NCBI RefSeq assembly: GCF_025244865.1
Contig: NZ_CP104272.1
Span: 3,100,001 to 3,164,000 of the forward strand
From: Arthrobacter sp. zg-Y1110
GTDB lineage: Bacteria > Actinomycetota > Actinomycetes > Actinomycetales > Micrococcaceae
Length of the DNA: 64,000 bases
Direction of reading: 5' to 3'
Shown: positions 9,068-17,487 of the stretch, one piece after another
Position numbering within the stretch: position 1 is the stretch's first letter
How the letters are laid out: each line of letters starts with the position of its first letter
The notes under the pieces: generated by a model
Told to the model about the DNA's origin: nothing
What the model saw: the letters and a program-made list of their open reading frames with translations, nothing else
Databases searched by the model: none
Translations under genes and position numbers: made by a program

Positions 9068-10657
9068 TCAGTCCGAATACTGCCGGCGCAGTTCGGCCTT
9101 GCGGATCTTTCCGCTCGCCGTGCGGGGAAAGTCCTCGACCATCGTCACCGTGCGCGGCACTTTGTACCGGGCCAGGCGGCCGAAGAGGTGTTCCTGCACT
9201 TCTTCGGCCGTCAGTGCGTATCCCGGCCGCAGGCTGATGACCGCGCGGGGGACTTCGCCCCATCTGCTGTCCGGCACCCCGATCACCGCAACGGCAGCCA
9301 CGGCCTCCAGCTCCGCAATGGCCTGCTCGACCTCGGCCGGATAAATGTTCTCCCCGCCGGAAATGATCATGTCCTTCAGCCGGTCGGAAATGAACAGGTA
9401 CCCGTCGTCGTCGAAATAGCCCATATCCCCGGACCGGAACCAGGCGTCCTCGGCATAGGCTTCCGCGGTGGCGTCGGGCCGGTTCCAATAGGAGCGGATG
9501 ACGTTGGGTCCGGAAATCTGGATCTCCCCCACCTCTCCCGCCGGGAGGACGCCGCCGTCCGGACCCGTGATCCGAACGTCGGTGAAGAAGTGCGGCAATC
9601 CGGCGGAACCTGCCTTTTCCCTGGATCGGGCGGCCGGAAGCGCAGTGGCGCCCGGGGCCGTTTCAGTCATTCCGTAACCGTTGGAGAAGGACAGGCCGCG
9701 GGCTTCATAGGCTTCCAGGACCCGCAGGGGCACTGCGGATCCGCCGCAGGTGATGGTGGTCAGCGAGCTGATGTCCCGCTTGTCCCAGTCCGGATGTTCG
9801 CACAGCATCTGGTACGTGGTGGGCACGCCGCTGATGTAGGTAGCTCCATACTGTTCAATCGCGGCGAGCGTGCGGCCCGGTTCGAACCTGGTTTCCAGCA
9901 CCACCGTGCCGCCCTTGAGGAGCACCGGCAGCACGCCCATGTCCAGGGACGCGACGTGGAACATCGGGGAGATCATCAGTGCGACCTCCGTCCCGGACAC
10001 GTCGTAGTCGACCAGCACGTTGTAGCAGTTCCAGGCCAGGTTGGAGTGGGACAGCAGGGCGCCTTTGGGCCGGCCGGTGGTGCCGGAGGTGTAGAGGATC
10101 ATCGCCCCGTCCTCTGCCCCGACCGGCAGGTCCAGCCGGTCCGGGGGCGCTCCGGCTATCACGGCGTCGAAGTCGGACACATGTTCTCCGCCCGATCCGG
10201 CCGGATCGTCCGCGTCGGGCGCCGCCGGGGCGTCGGCCACGGCGCCGTCGGCCACGGCGCCGTCGGCCACCTCCAGCCGCACCGCCACCGATGTGCCCGC
10301 TGACCCCAGCTGCGCCAGCCGGGCGAGCGCACCGGTGTACACCAGCACCGAGCTGCCCGAATCCTGCAGCGCGAACTGAATCTCGGGCGGCGCCAGCCGG
10401 GTGTTCAACGGAACAAAGACGGCGCCCAGCGTACCGGCGGCAAAAAACGTCTCCAGGAATGCGGGATGGTTATCGCCGAGGAAAGCCACCCGGGAACCGT
10501 GCTCCACCCCGGAGGCACGCAGTGCCTGTGCCAGCCGGTTGATGCGCTCGTCCAGCTCCGTGTAGCTGATGCCCCTGCCCTGGAAGACCAGTGCCGTCCG
10601 GCCGGCGGACTTCAGGCGCCGGCGGTGTATCCATGATCCCAGCCCCTGATTCTCCAT
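9068..10657 (-). CDS. Acyl-CoA synthetase, AMP-forming (FadD-like)
   Basis: This 529-residue ANL-superfamily ligase activates a carboxylic acid through an acyl-adenylate to its CoA thioester. The P-loop motif YTSGTTGRPKG starts at residue 189, NGYGMTETAPG and WFRSGDMGYFDDDGY mark the core, and RTASGKIRKAELR holds the C-terminal catalytic lysine. A tandem VADGA repeat (near residues 130-142) forms an insertion before the core. The gene starts four bases after the stop of a substrate-binding lipoprotein gene, so the pair is probably co-transcribed and may act on one imported acid. Chain length or aromatic preference is unknown. Confidence 0.9.
   Translation of the reverse strand: MENQGLGSWIHRRRLKSAGRTALVFQGRGISYTELDERINRLAQALRASGVEHGSRVAFLGDNHPAFLETFFAAGTLGAVFVPLNTRLAPPEIQFALQDSGSSVLVYTGALARLAQLGSAGTSVAVRLEVADGAVADGAVADAPAAPDADDPAGSGGEHVSDFDAVIAGAPPDRLDLPVGAEDGAMILYTSGTTGRPKGALLSHSNLAWNCYNVLVDYDVSGTEVALMISPMFHVASLDMGVLPVLLKGGTVVLETRFEPGRTLAAIEQYGATYISGVPTTYQMLCEHPDWDKRDISSLTTITCGGSAVPLRVLEAYEARGLSFSNGYGMTETAPGATALPAARSREKAGSAGLPHFFTDVRITGPDGGVLPAGEVGEIQISGPNVIRSYWNRPDATAEAYAEDAWFRSGDMGYFDDDGYLFISDRLKDMIISGGENIYPAEVEQAIAELEAVAAVAVIGVPDSRWGEVPRAVISLRPGYALTAEEVQEHLFGRLARYKVPRTVTMVEDFPRTASGKIRKAELRRQYSD
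10231..10269. repeat. 15-base in-frame tandem repeat inside the acyl-CoA synthetase gene
   Basis: The unit TCGGCCACGGCGCCG occurs twice in a row with a partial third copy. It encodes VADGA repeats in an Ala/Asp-rich surface insertion. It can expand or shrink without frameshift. Confidence 0.7.
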
Positions 10658-10661
10658 GGCA

Positions 10662-11672
10662 CTACTGCACCGTCATCGCATCGACGTCCGGTTCCTTTGC
10701 CACAAACTCGTACTTCAGCATAAGTGCGCCCAGGTCATCCAGCTCGTCGCTTCGGAGTTCGCCGTCGAACTCCTCCATCTTGAGGTTCTCGGCGATTGCC
10801 GCGTCCATCCCCATGAACGTCGGAAGGGTGGCGCGGACGCCGTCGACGTCGCCCTGCGCCTGGGTGAGCGTTTCGGTGACGGCCTCCTTGAAGGCCGTGA
10901 CGGTTTCCTCGTTTTCCTCCGCATACCGGCCGGAGGTAAACGTGACCATCGTGGGCATCCCGGGGATCGCCTCCTGGTTCGGATAACCCACCAGGACGTA
11001 GTCGGGATTGGCCAGGGCGCGGCTCAGGAAAGGCTCCGGCAGCCAGATCGCGTCTGTATTGCCTCGCTCGAGCGCGGCTTCCATATCCTGGAACGGCAGT
11101 TCGTTGAAGTTGATCTGCTCCGGATCGGCGCCGGCCAGGGCGGCGCTTTCCATGATGGTCAGATCGCCCTGGGTATTGACCGCGTTGACGGTGGTGGTTT
11201 TGCCTTCCAGATCGGCGAAGGACGTGATCCCGGAGTCGGCGCGGGCCACCACACCGTTGATGTCGTTGCCTTCTGCGAGGGAATTGGAATACCCGGACAC
11301 GATCTTCATATCCAGCCCTTTGTCCTTGGCCACCATGACCGACAGCGGGTTACCCACGGCAAAATGGATGTCGCCGGTGGAGACCGCCGGCAGCATGGCT
11401 GCCCCGCCGGTGCCGCGCTGGAGCTCGATTTCCAGCCCGTGCTTCTCGAAAATGCCTTCGTCGATGCCGTACTGCATGGCCGAGGACGGCGCGATGGACA
11501 ACACCCCCACCACCACCTGCTGAAGTTCACCGCTGCCGGAACTTTCGCTGCCCGACGGCGACGACTCGGCGTCTGATCCGGCAGTCGAACCGGAGCAGCC
11601 GGTCAGTGCCAGTGCCAGCAGAACTCCGCCTGCCGCAGCAGTGGACAGTTTCCTGGTGATCGTGTTCCTCAT
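10662..11672 (-). CDS. ABC-type substrate-binding lipoprotein (NMT1/SsuA/TauA type)
   Basis: This 336-residue exported protein has a lipoprotein signal with lipobox LTGC (Cys26), a Ser/Gly-rich linker and the type-2 binding fold of the nitrate/sulfonate/thiamine-precursor group (VGVLSIAPSSAMQYGIDEGIFEKHGLEIEL, then STGDIHFAVGNP). No ATPase or permease gene is adjacent, so it is an orphan binding protein that must share a transporter encoded elsewhere. The downstream acyl-CoA synthetase suggests a carboxylate ligand, an inference from context only. Confidence 0.85.
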   Translation of the reverse strand: MRNTITRKLSTAAAGGVLLALALTGCSGSTAGSDAESSPSGSESSGSGELQQVVVGVLSIAPSSAMQYGIDEGIFEKHGLEIELQRGTGGAAMLPAVSTGDIHFAVGNPLSVMVAKDKGLDMKIVSGYSNSLAEGNDINGVVARADSGITSFADLEGKTTTVNAVNTQGDLTIMESAALAGADPEQINFNELPFQDMEAALERGNTDAIWLPEPFLSRALANPDYVLVGYPNQEAIPGMPTMVTFTSGRYAEENEETVTAFKEAVTETLTQAQGDVDGVRATLPTFMGMDAAIAENLKMEEFDGELRSDELDDLGALMLKYEFVAKEPDVDAMTVQ

Positions 11673-11832
11673 GACCTACCTCTTCATTGTGGTGGTAAGA
11701 GTGGTGCCCTGGCCGTTACCCGGACGGGGATTCCCTGAACCCGTGCCGGTGGCTGGCTCCATGTCACCCCGGATCGTTGAGAATGTCAACAGTATTTGTT
11801 CCTGGATACCGGCAGCGACCCAGGGAGGGCAC

Positions 11833-11875
11833 AAAAAACCGGTGCGGCGGTCCGCAAAGCAGACCACCGCACCGG
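11833..11875 (-). terminator. Intrinsic terminator for malQ
   Basis: Reading the minus strand, a 14-base-pair stem with one mismatch (CCGGTGCGGCGGTC at 11839-11852 against 11862-11875) is followed by TTTTTTG. It lies about 80 bases after the malQ stop. Confidence 0.85.
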
Positions 11876-11953
11876 CGCTCGAACTGTGGCCGCCGCAACG
11901 CCCGTCCCAACGCCCGACGGCGGCGGGGGCGGCGAGGGCGGCGGGGTGTGAGC

Positions 11954-14140
11954 CTAGATCCCCTTTTGCATCAGGGCCGCCAGGGAGCGGAACCTTTCGT
12001 TCTGTTCCAGGTCGTCCAGCAGCACCGCTTCGCCGTCGGGACCGCAGAGGGGAATCCGCCAGTTCGGGTACTCATCGGCGGTCCCCGGCTGGTTCTGGGT
12101 CTTTTTCTCGCCCACCAGGTCGGCCAGGGCCACGCCGAGAAGCACCGACGGCGTCTGCAGGATGAATTCGTGCAGTGCCTCCACCGTCTGCTGCACTTCT
12201 TCGCCGTGCATCTGGCCGGCCACCTGGCCGGAGGCGGATTCGGGCAGCAGCCCGCGCTGCCGGAGCGCATCCAGGACGGCTTCCTGCCCCTCGCTGTCCG
12301 CCTTCCGTTCTTCCTCCACCGGACGGTTGAGCAGGCCAAGGGACTCGCGCAGGTTCACGTGTTCACCGGCCAGATAACCGGCCGTCGGCGGGAGGTCGTG
12401 GGTGTTCACGCTGGTCAGGGCACCCACCCGGTATTCCTCCGGATCGCGCGGGCCGTCCTCGGTCTGCTCGAACCACAGGATGGAGGTGCCCAGCACCCCG
12501 CGCTCCCCGAGGTACTCCTGGACCCACGGCTCAAAGACGCCCAGGTCCTCACCAATGACGACGGCGCCGGCCCGCTGCGCTTCCAGCGCGAGGATGCCGA
12601 TCATCGCCTCATGGTCGTAGTAGACATACGCACCCTCGCCCGGGGATCCGGCGCCCTGCGGGATCCACCAGAGCCGGAACAGGCCCAGGATGTGGTCCAC
12701 CCGGATGCCGCCGGCGTGCCGGAGGATGGTGCGGATCATGTCCCGGTAGGCGGCGTAGCCGGAGTCGGCCAGCCGTCCGGGGTGCCACGGCGGCTGGCTC
12801 CAGTCCTGGCCGCGCTGGTTGAACATGTCCGGCGGCGCGCCGACGGAGATGCCGGACGTCAGCACGTCGCGGAGCATCCACGCATCGGCACCGCTGGGGT
12901 GCACGCCCACGGCGAGGTCGTGGATCACGCCGATCCCCATGCCTGCCTTCTTCGCTGCCAGCTGCACACCCTCCAGCTGTTCGTCGCAGATCCACTGCAG
13001 CCACTTGTAGAAGTCGATGCGTTCCTGCAGACGGGGCAGCTGGCGGATCACGTAGTCGCTGTCCGGGCCGGTGGCTTCGGCCCATTCCGGTGCGCCGGGG
13101 GCCAGTTCCTCGGCCAGGGCGCACCAGCGGGCGAAGTTCTCCAGGCCCTGACCAGCGTCGGCCTTGAAGGCGTCGAACTGTTTCTGCCGGCTCGGGCTGC
13201 GTTCCACCTGGTACACGTCCTGCAGGACGCGCAGCTTGGCCGCGTAGCTGGCGTTGCGGTCCAGTTCCGCCGCGGAGGTGTTCGCCGGGTACAGGGATCG
13301 GGCCGCCTCTTCAGCGGCCTGCCGCTGGCCGTCGGTCAGGTACGCGTATTCCGGCACGGCTTCCACCCGGATGTACAGCGGGTTGAAGAACCGCCGGGTG
13401 GTGGGAAGGTACGGGGACGGCTCAATCGGCGGAACGGGTTCCGCGGCGTGCAGCGGGTTGATCAGGACAAACCCGGCGTCGTAATCCGTGCCGGCGACGG
13501 CGGCGAGATCCGCCAGGTCGGTAAGGTCTCCGATCCCCCAGGACCGGGAAGAGCGGACCGAGTAGAGCTGGGCCTGCACACCCCAGGCGCGATCCGTTTC
13601 CAGTTTGTCCGCGGTGTCGAGCCGGTCGGGGGTGACCACCAGAACGGCACTGGCGGAGATGCCGCCGCTTGCCGCTTCAAGCCGGTGCCAGCCCAGCTCC
13701 AGCCCCTCGGGCAGGGGAACCAGGGTGCGTGCCACGGCCGAGCCGTCGATCTCCCGTTCCTCCTCGGGCTGTTCCGGCCAGGCGAGTTCCTGTTCTGAGC
13801 CGTCTTCCAGCCGCAGGGTCAGTTTCGCTGTGCTGCCCGGCGGCAGGTGGACGGGCACGCTGCCGGGCTTGCCTTGGCGCACGACGGCGGTCGGCGGCAG
13901 CGTGCGCTTCCAGGCGGCTGCCTTTGACTCTGCGAGGGACCGTTCCAGGTCCTGTTCCGATTCGACGGCCAGGCCCAGTGCGGAGAGGACGCTGCGCAGC
14001 GTGGAGTCGGATACCTGCTGCTCGGAACCGTCCCAGCCGGTGAAGGTGGTGGCTACCTTGTGAAAGTCGGCAAGCTGGCGGAGGAGGCCGGCGGCGTCCG
14101 GATCAGGGCGGGCGGACGGGGCTTTTGGCTTTTCACTCAT
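11954..14140 (-). CDS. malQ: 4-alpha-glucanotransferase (amylomaltase)
   Basis: This 728-residue GH77 enzyme transfers alpha-1,4-glucan chains between maltodextrins in the cytoplasm. The three catalytic carboxylates are recognisable: nucleophile Asp482 in GGIRVDHILG, acid/base Glu531 in VIGEDLG, and Asp582 in VNTHDLPPT. The GIGDL and PLHA regions and the roughly 150-residue N-terminal extension before the barrel are typical of actinobacterial MalQ, which is longer than the 500-residue amylomaltases. The gene appears monocistronic and has its own terminator. Confidence 0.95.
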   Translation of the reverse strand: MSEKPKAPSARPDPDAAGLLRQLADFHKVATTFTGWDGSEQQVSDSTLRSVLSALGLAVESEQDLERSLAESKAAAWKRTLPPTAVVRQGKPGSVPVHLPPGSTAKLTLRLEDGSEQELAWPEQPEEEREIDGSAVARTLVPLPEGLELGWHRLEAASGGISASAVLVVTPDRLDTADKLETDRAWGVQAQLYSVRSSRSWGIGDLTDLADLAAVAGTDYDAGFVLINPLHAAEPVPPIEPSPYLPTTRRFFNPLYIRVEAVPEYAYLTDGQRQAAEEAARSLYPANTSAAELDRNASYAAKLRVLQDVYQVERSPSRQKQFDAFKADAGQGLENFARWCALAEELAPGAPEWAEATGPDSDYVIRQLPRLQERIDFYKWLQWICDEQLEGVQLAAKKAGMGIGVIHDLAVGVHPSGADAWMLRDVLTSGISVGAPPDMFNQRGQDWSQPPWHPGRLADSGYAAYRDMIRTILRHAGGIRVDHILGLFRLWWIPQGAGSPGEGAYVYYDHEAMIGILALEAQRAGAVVIGEDLGVFEPWVQEYLGERGVLGTSILWFEQTEDGPRDPEEYRVGALTSVNTHDLPPTAGYLAGEHVNLRESLGLLNRPVEEERKADSEGQEAVLDALRQRGLLPESASGQVAGQMHGEEVQQTVEALHEFILQTPSVLLGVALADLVGEKKTQNQPGTADEYPNWRIPLCGPDGEAVLLDDLEQNERFRSLAALMQKGI

Positions 14141-14205
14141 GGAACCAATCTATGGCCCGCAGGACGCCGCCGCACCTTCTTCCATCGCTGGCAGCGAACG
14201 TCCCG

Positions 14206-14532
14206 CTAGGGGCGTTCCTGCGTCAGGCGCCAGTTGTCTTGGAACTCCGGATGGTCCTCGTGCACGGCGGCGAGGGCGGACAGCGCCAGCCGGGTCCACT
14301 CCAGCTCCTCACGGAACTGGGGATCGTCGTCGGGGTCCACGATCATGCGTGAGAGGGCATGGCGGCGCGCACCTCCGATGATCTCGATGAGCATGAGCTT
14401 GGTTTCGCATTCCTTCAGCAGCCTCTCCTCATACCAGCGGTCGGAGAGCGAAACGTCGGAAGATGCCAGTAGTTTGCGGGCCTCGGAGATGTCTTCTTGG
14501 AAACGCGTGACCAGGAAATCCACGATATCCAT
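14206..14532 (-). CDS. Small DUF6221-like protein
   Basis: This 108-residue acidic protein starts MDIVDFLVTRFQEDISEAR and ends with ALSALAAVHEDHPEFQDNW. That is the layout of the DUF6221 family common in actinobacteria and their phages: an N-terminal helix and a C-terminal HPxF/Y-x-W stretch. No function is known for the family. The ATG at 14532 has AGGA eight bases upstream. There is no signal peptide or membrane segment, so it is cytoplasmic. Confidence 0.7.
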   Translation of the reverse strand: MDIVDFLVTRFQEDISEARKLLASSDVSLSDRWYEERLLKECETKLMLIEIIGGARRHALSRMIVDPDDDPQFREELEWTRLALSALAAVHEDHPEFQDNWRLTQERP

Positions 14533-14645
14533 GGCCGAATCCTACCCGGCGTACTGCCCGCCGGTCAGTGGTCCATGCGCGAACGGGAATATTTAACGGC
14601 CATGCGCTGGTTAGTGTAAGTATCAACTAATTGAGGAGATGCCTT

Positions 14646-14879
14646 TTGCCGGTAGCCAATACCAACTCCCCCGCAACGACAGCACGTGCCAAGCGCGTGC
14701 GAAGCATCCGTTCCCTCCGTCGCGGAGACATCGTTGAAGCACGCAGCGGCGGAACCACCTATTTCCACGGCGAGGTCCAGGACACGGCCCCGGGCCTGTC
14801 CACCGTCTGGATCCGCGATGAGTCCACCGGCCTACGGACTGCGGCCAGCATGGACGATTTCAGCCTCTGGAAGCTGTAG
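14646..14879 (+). CDS. Small basic hypothetical protein
   Basis: I place the start at TTG 14646 because GAGGAGA ends seven bases upstream; the longer frame would begin inside that ribosome site. The 77-residue product has an Arg-rich N-terminal third (ARAKRVRSIRSLRRGD) and then a short beta-rich part (GDIVEARSGG...VQDTAPGLSTVWIRDESTG) that resembles a small SH3/KOW-like barrel. It could bind nucleic acid, but this is inference. It is followed by the convergent SDR-like gene. Confidence 0.65.
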   Translation: MPVANTNSPATTARAKRVRSIRSLRRGDIVEARSGGTTYFHGEVQDTAPGLSTVWIRDESTGLRTAASMDDFSLWKL

Positions 14880-14903
14880 CCACACCCCCGCTGCGGAAAC
14901 CGT

Positions 14904-15668
14904 TCACCGGTCGATCAGGGCGCCGGCGCTGATGTTCAGCGTTGCGGCGGTCATGCTGGCAGCCCGGTCCGAAGCAGCGAAGGCCGCCGCATAGCCAACA
15001 TCCTCCAGGGTGGCGGCGCGGCCCAGCATGGTGGAGCGAATCATGGCGTCGGCAATCTCGCCGGCGCCTTCCATGTTTTCCGGCAGGGTTTCCGGGACGC
15101 CGCCGCTGCGCAGGGTCACCACCCGGATCCCGTAGCCCCCCAGCTCGCTGGAAAGCTGGCGGCGCATGGACTCCATCGCTTCAAAGGCGGTCTGCAGCCC
15201 ACCCAGGTACAAACCGGGCACCGGGTCACCCGAGCCGCCGAAGACCAGGATCACCCCCGAGCGCTGGCGCATCATGTGCGCCGCGGCCGTCTGCGAGGTC
15301 AGGAAAAAGGTCTGGACGGCGGTGGCGACCGGCCGCAGATAGTCGGCGACGGACATTTCGGCCATAGGCGTTCCCTGCACGTCGCCGTGCTGGATCACGT
15401 TCATGGAGATATCGATGCTGCCCGCGGCGGCCGCGACGTCGTCGGCATGTTCGCGAACCGCCCGCTCGTTGGTGGCGTCCAGCAGTGCCGTGTCCACCGT
15501 TCCTCCGGCATGCCGGATCCGATCCGCCACGGCCTCGAGCGGCTCCGGCGCGCGTCCTGCGAGGAAGACCCGCGCCCCTTCCCGGGCGAAGGCCTGCGCC
15601 ACGGCGCCGCCGATGCCTCCGCCGCCGCCGTAGATCACCGCGTTCTTCCCGCTGAGCAGCTGCTCCAT
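14904..15668 (-). CDS. Short-chain dehydrogenase/reductase-like protein lacking the usual Tyr-Lys pair
   Basis: This 254-residue Rossmann protein has a glycine-rich nucleotide site (IYGGGGGIGGAVAQAFAREGARV) and the C-terminal order of classical SDRs. However, where the active-site Tyr-x3-Lys is expected (GLYLGGLQTAFEAMES) the lysine is absent, and aligning on the SSELGGYGIRV helix puts Phe at the lysine position. It may bind NAD(P) without classical SDR chemistry. I chose ATG 15668 because GGAAGG lies upstream and the longer frame adds Arg/Gly-rich sequence. It is divergent from an acyl-CoA synthetase. Confidence 0.8.
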   Translation of the reverse strand: MEQLLSGKNAVIYGGGGGIGGAVAQAFAREGARVFLAGRAPEPLEAVADRIRHAGGTVDTALLDATNERAVREHADDVAAAAGSIDISMNVIQHGDVQGTPMAEMSVADYLRPVATAVQTFFLTSQTAAAHMMRQRSGVILVFGGSGDPVPGLYLGGLQTAFEAMESMRRQLSSELGGYGIRVVTLRSGGVPETLPENMEGAGEIADAMIRSTMLGRAATLEDVGYAAAFAASDRAASMTAATLNISAGALIDR

Positions 15669-15780
15669 GGTCCCGCCTTCCCGGTTGCCCTGCCGGTCCC
15701 GGCCCGTCGCCGCCGGCCCTGATGGCTTTCGGTCCCCATCATGGGCCGCTGCCCGGTGAGGACACAATGTCCCCCGCTAA

Positions 15781-15792
15781 GCCGACGTCGGC
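15781..15792. promoter_or_regulatory. Perfect 12-base palindrome in a divergent promoter region
   Basis: GCCGACGTCGGC lies in the 187-base space between the divergent SDR-like and acyl-CoA synthetase genes. Its position suits an operator for a dimeric regulator, but GC-rich palindromes also arise by chance. Confidence 0.35.
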
Positions 15793-15855
15793 CTAGCATG
15801 GAGACTACGGCCGGGAGTGATCCACGGCACATGGAATGGAACGGAGCCGCATAAG

Positions 15856-17487
15856 ATGTTCAACCCCCTCACTGTCCAGGAACCGGTGGCGCCCGCCGCA
15901 CTGCTGTGCGACCGGCACCCCGCTGACTCTGTTGCCTTCACCGTCATTGAGCAGGACCTTTCGTCCACCGACCTGACCTACGGAGAACTCCAGGCGGGCT
16001 CCGAGCGGGCCGCGGCGGCCTTCGCCCGGCTGGGGGTGCGACGCGGGGACCGGGTGGCAACCCTGATGGGCAAGAGCGGTGACCTGGTGACGGTGCTGCT
16101 GGGCCTGTGGCGCCTGGGCGCCGTCCACGTGCCGCTGTTCACGGCATTTGCCACGCCGGCCATTTCCGTACGCCTGTCCGCCAGCGGTGCCCGACTGGTG
16201 GTGGCCGACGAAAACCAGCTGGCCAAGGTGGCGCCCCTCGTGCCGGAGCTGGGCCTGACGGTCCTGGCCGCCGGCGCCGCGGGCGAAGCCGCCGGTGCGG
16301 CGGGTGCGGCGGATGCCCTGAACTGGACACAGCTGCTCTCGGCCGAACAGCAGGGAATGCCGGCGGCAGTCCTGGACCCGGAGGAGGTGCTCGTGGAAAT
16401 CTTCACGTCGGGCACCACCGGCGCACCGAAGGGCGTGACGGTGCCGGTTTCGGCGCTCGAAGCGTTCTCCGCCTACTTCCACTACGGACTGGACGTGCAG
16501 GAGGAGGACGTGTTCTGGAACGCCGCCGATCCGGGCTGGGCCTACGGCCTGTATTACGGGATCCTCGCTCCGCTGGCGGCGGGCCGCCGAAACCTGCTGC
16601 TGCGCGGCGGCTTCAGCGCGAAGCTGTGCTGGGAGGTGCTGGACCGGTTCCGCGTCACGAACTTCGCCGCGGCGCCCACCATTTTCCGCTCGCTCCGGGC
16701 CGAGGCGCCCGACGGCGTCGGCCCCCTGGCACTGCAGCGCGCCTCCAGCGCGGGCGAGCCCCTGGACGCGGAAACCATCAGCTGGGCCACGCGCTGCCTG
16801 GGTACCGCCGTGCGGGACCACTACGGGCAGACGGAAATGGGTATGTGCATTGTGAACGGCTGGGAAGACTCGGTGTCCCGCGAAATCCGGCCCGGTTCGA
16901 TGGGCCACGCCCTGCCCGGCTACCGCACCGAAGTGCTGTCGCTGGAGGAAGACACCGCGGCCGCACCCGGCGAGAAGGGACGGGTGGCCATTGACGTTCC
17001 GGCCAGCCCGTTGATGTGGTTCAGCGGGTACACGGACAACCCGGAGAAAACCGCCGAACGTTACAGCAGCGACCGCCGCTGGTACTACACCGGAGACACC
17101 GGTTCACGCGATGCCGACGGGTACACCTACTTCTCCGCCCGGGATGACGATGTGATCATCATGGCCGGCTACCGGATCGGCCCGTTCGAGGTCGAATCCG
17201 TGCTGGCCACGCATCCGGAGGTAGCGGAGAGTGCCGTGATCGGGGTTCCGGACGAGCTGCGCGGAGAACGGCTGGAGGCCTACGTGGTGCTCCGCTCCGG
17301 CTCCGGCTCCCCCGAGCTGGCGGCGGAACTGCAGCAGCTGGTCAAAGCCCAGTATGCCGCCCATGCGTATCCGCGGGCGGTGCACTTTGTGGAGGAGCTG
17401 CCAAAAACACCGAGCGGAAAGCTGCAGCGTTTCCTGCTGCGTGCTTCCCGCTCGGCGTCGGATTCCGAACCTCCGGTGAACGCCTAG
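15856..17487 (+). CDS. Acyl-CoA synthetase, AMP-forming (acetyl/medium-chain type)
   Basis: This 543-residue ANL ligase has FTSGTTGAPKG at residues 183-193, HYGQTEMGM, WYYTGDTGSRDADGY, the hinge region MAGYRIGPFEVES, and the catalytic lysine in KTPSGKLQRF. The YRIGPFEVES and WNAADPGWAYG motifs place it near short/medium-chain (acetoacetyl/butyryl-type) ligases. ATG 15856 is preceded by GGAG with nine bases of spacing; a GTG at 15817 is less likely. Its stop TAG shares CTAG with the stop of convergent putA. Confidence 0.88.
   Translation: MFNPLTVQEPVAPAALLCDRHPADSVAFTVIEQDLSSTDLTYGELQAGSERAAAAFARLGVRRGDRVATLMGKSGDLVTVLLGLWRLGAVHVPLFTAFATPAISVRLSASGARLVVADENQLAKVAPLVPELGLTVLAAGAAGEAAGAAGAADALNWTQLLSAEQQGMPAAVLDPEEVLVEIFTSGTTGAPKGVTVPVSALEAFSAYFHYGLDVQEEDVFWNAADPGWAYGLYYGILAPLAAGRRNLLLRGGFSAKLCWEVLDRFRVTNFAAAPTIFRSLRAEAPDGVGPLALQRASSAGEPLDAETISWATRCLGTAVRDHYGQTEMGMCIVNGWEDSVSREIRPGSMGHALPGYRTEVLSLEEDTAAAPGEKGRVAIDVPASPLMWFSGYTDNPEKTAERYSSDRRWYYTGDTGSRDADGYTYFSARDDDVIIMAGYRIGPFEVESVLATHPEVAESAVIGVPDELRGERLEAYVVLRSGSGSPELAAELQQLVKAQYAAHAYPRAVHFVEELPKTPSGKLQRFLLRASRSASDSEPPVNA

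Noticed and set aside
11777..13798. A 673-codon open frame antisense to malQ
   Set aside because: The malQ catalytic residues lie on the opposite strand; this frame has no ribosome site or domain.
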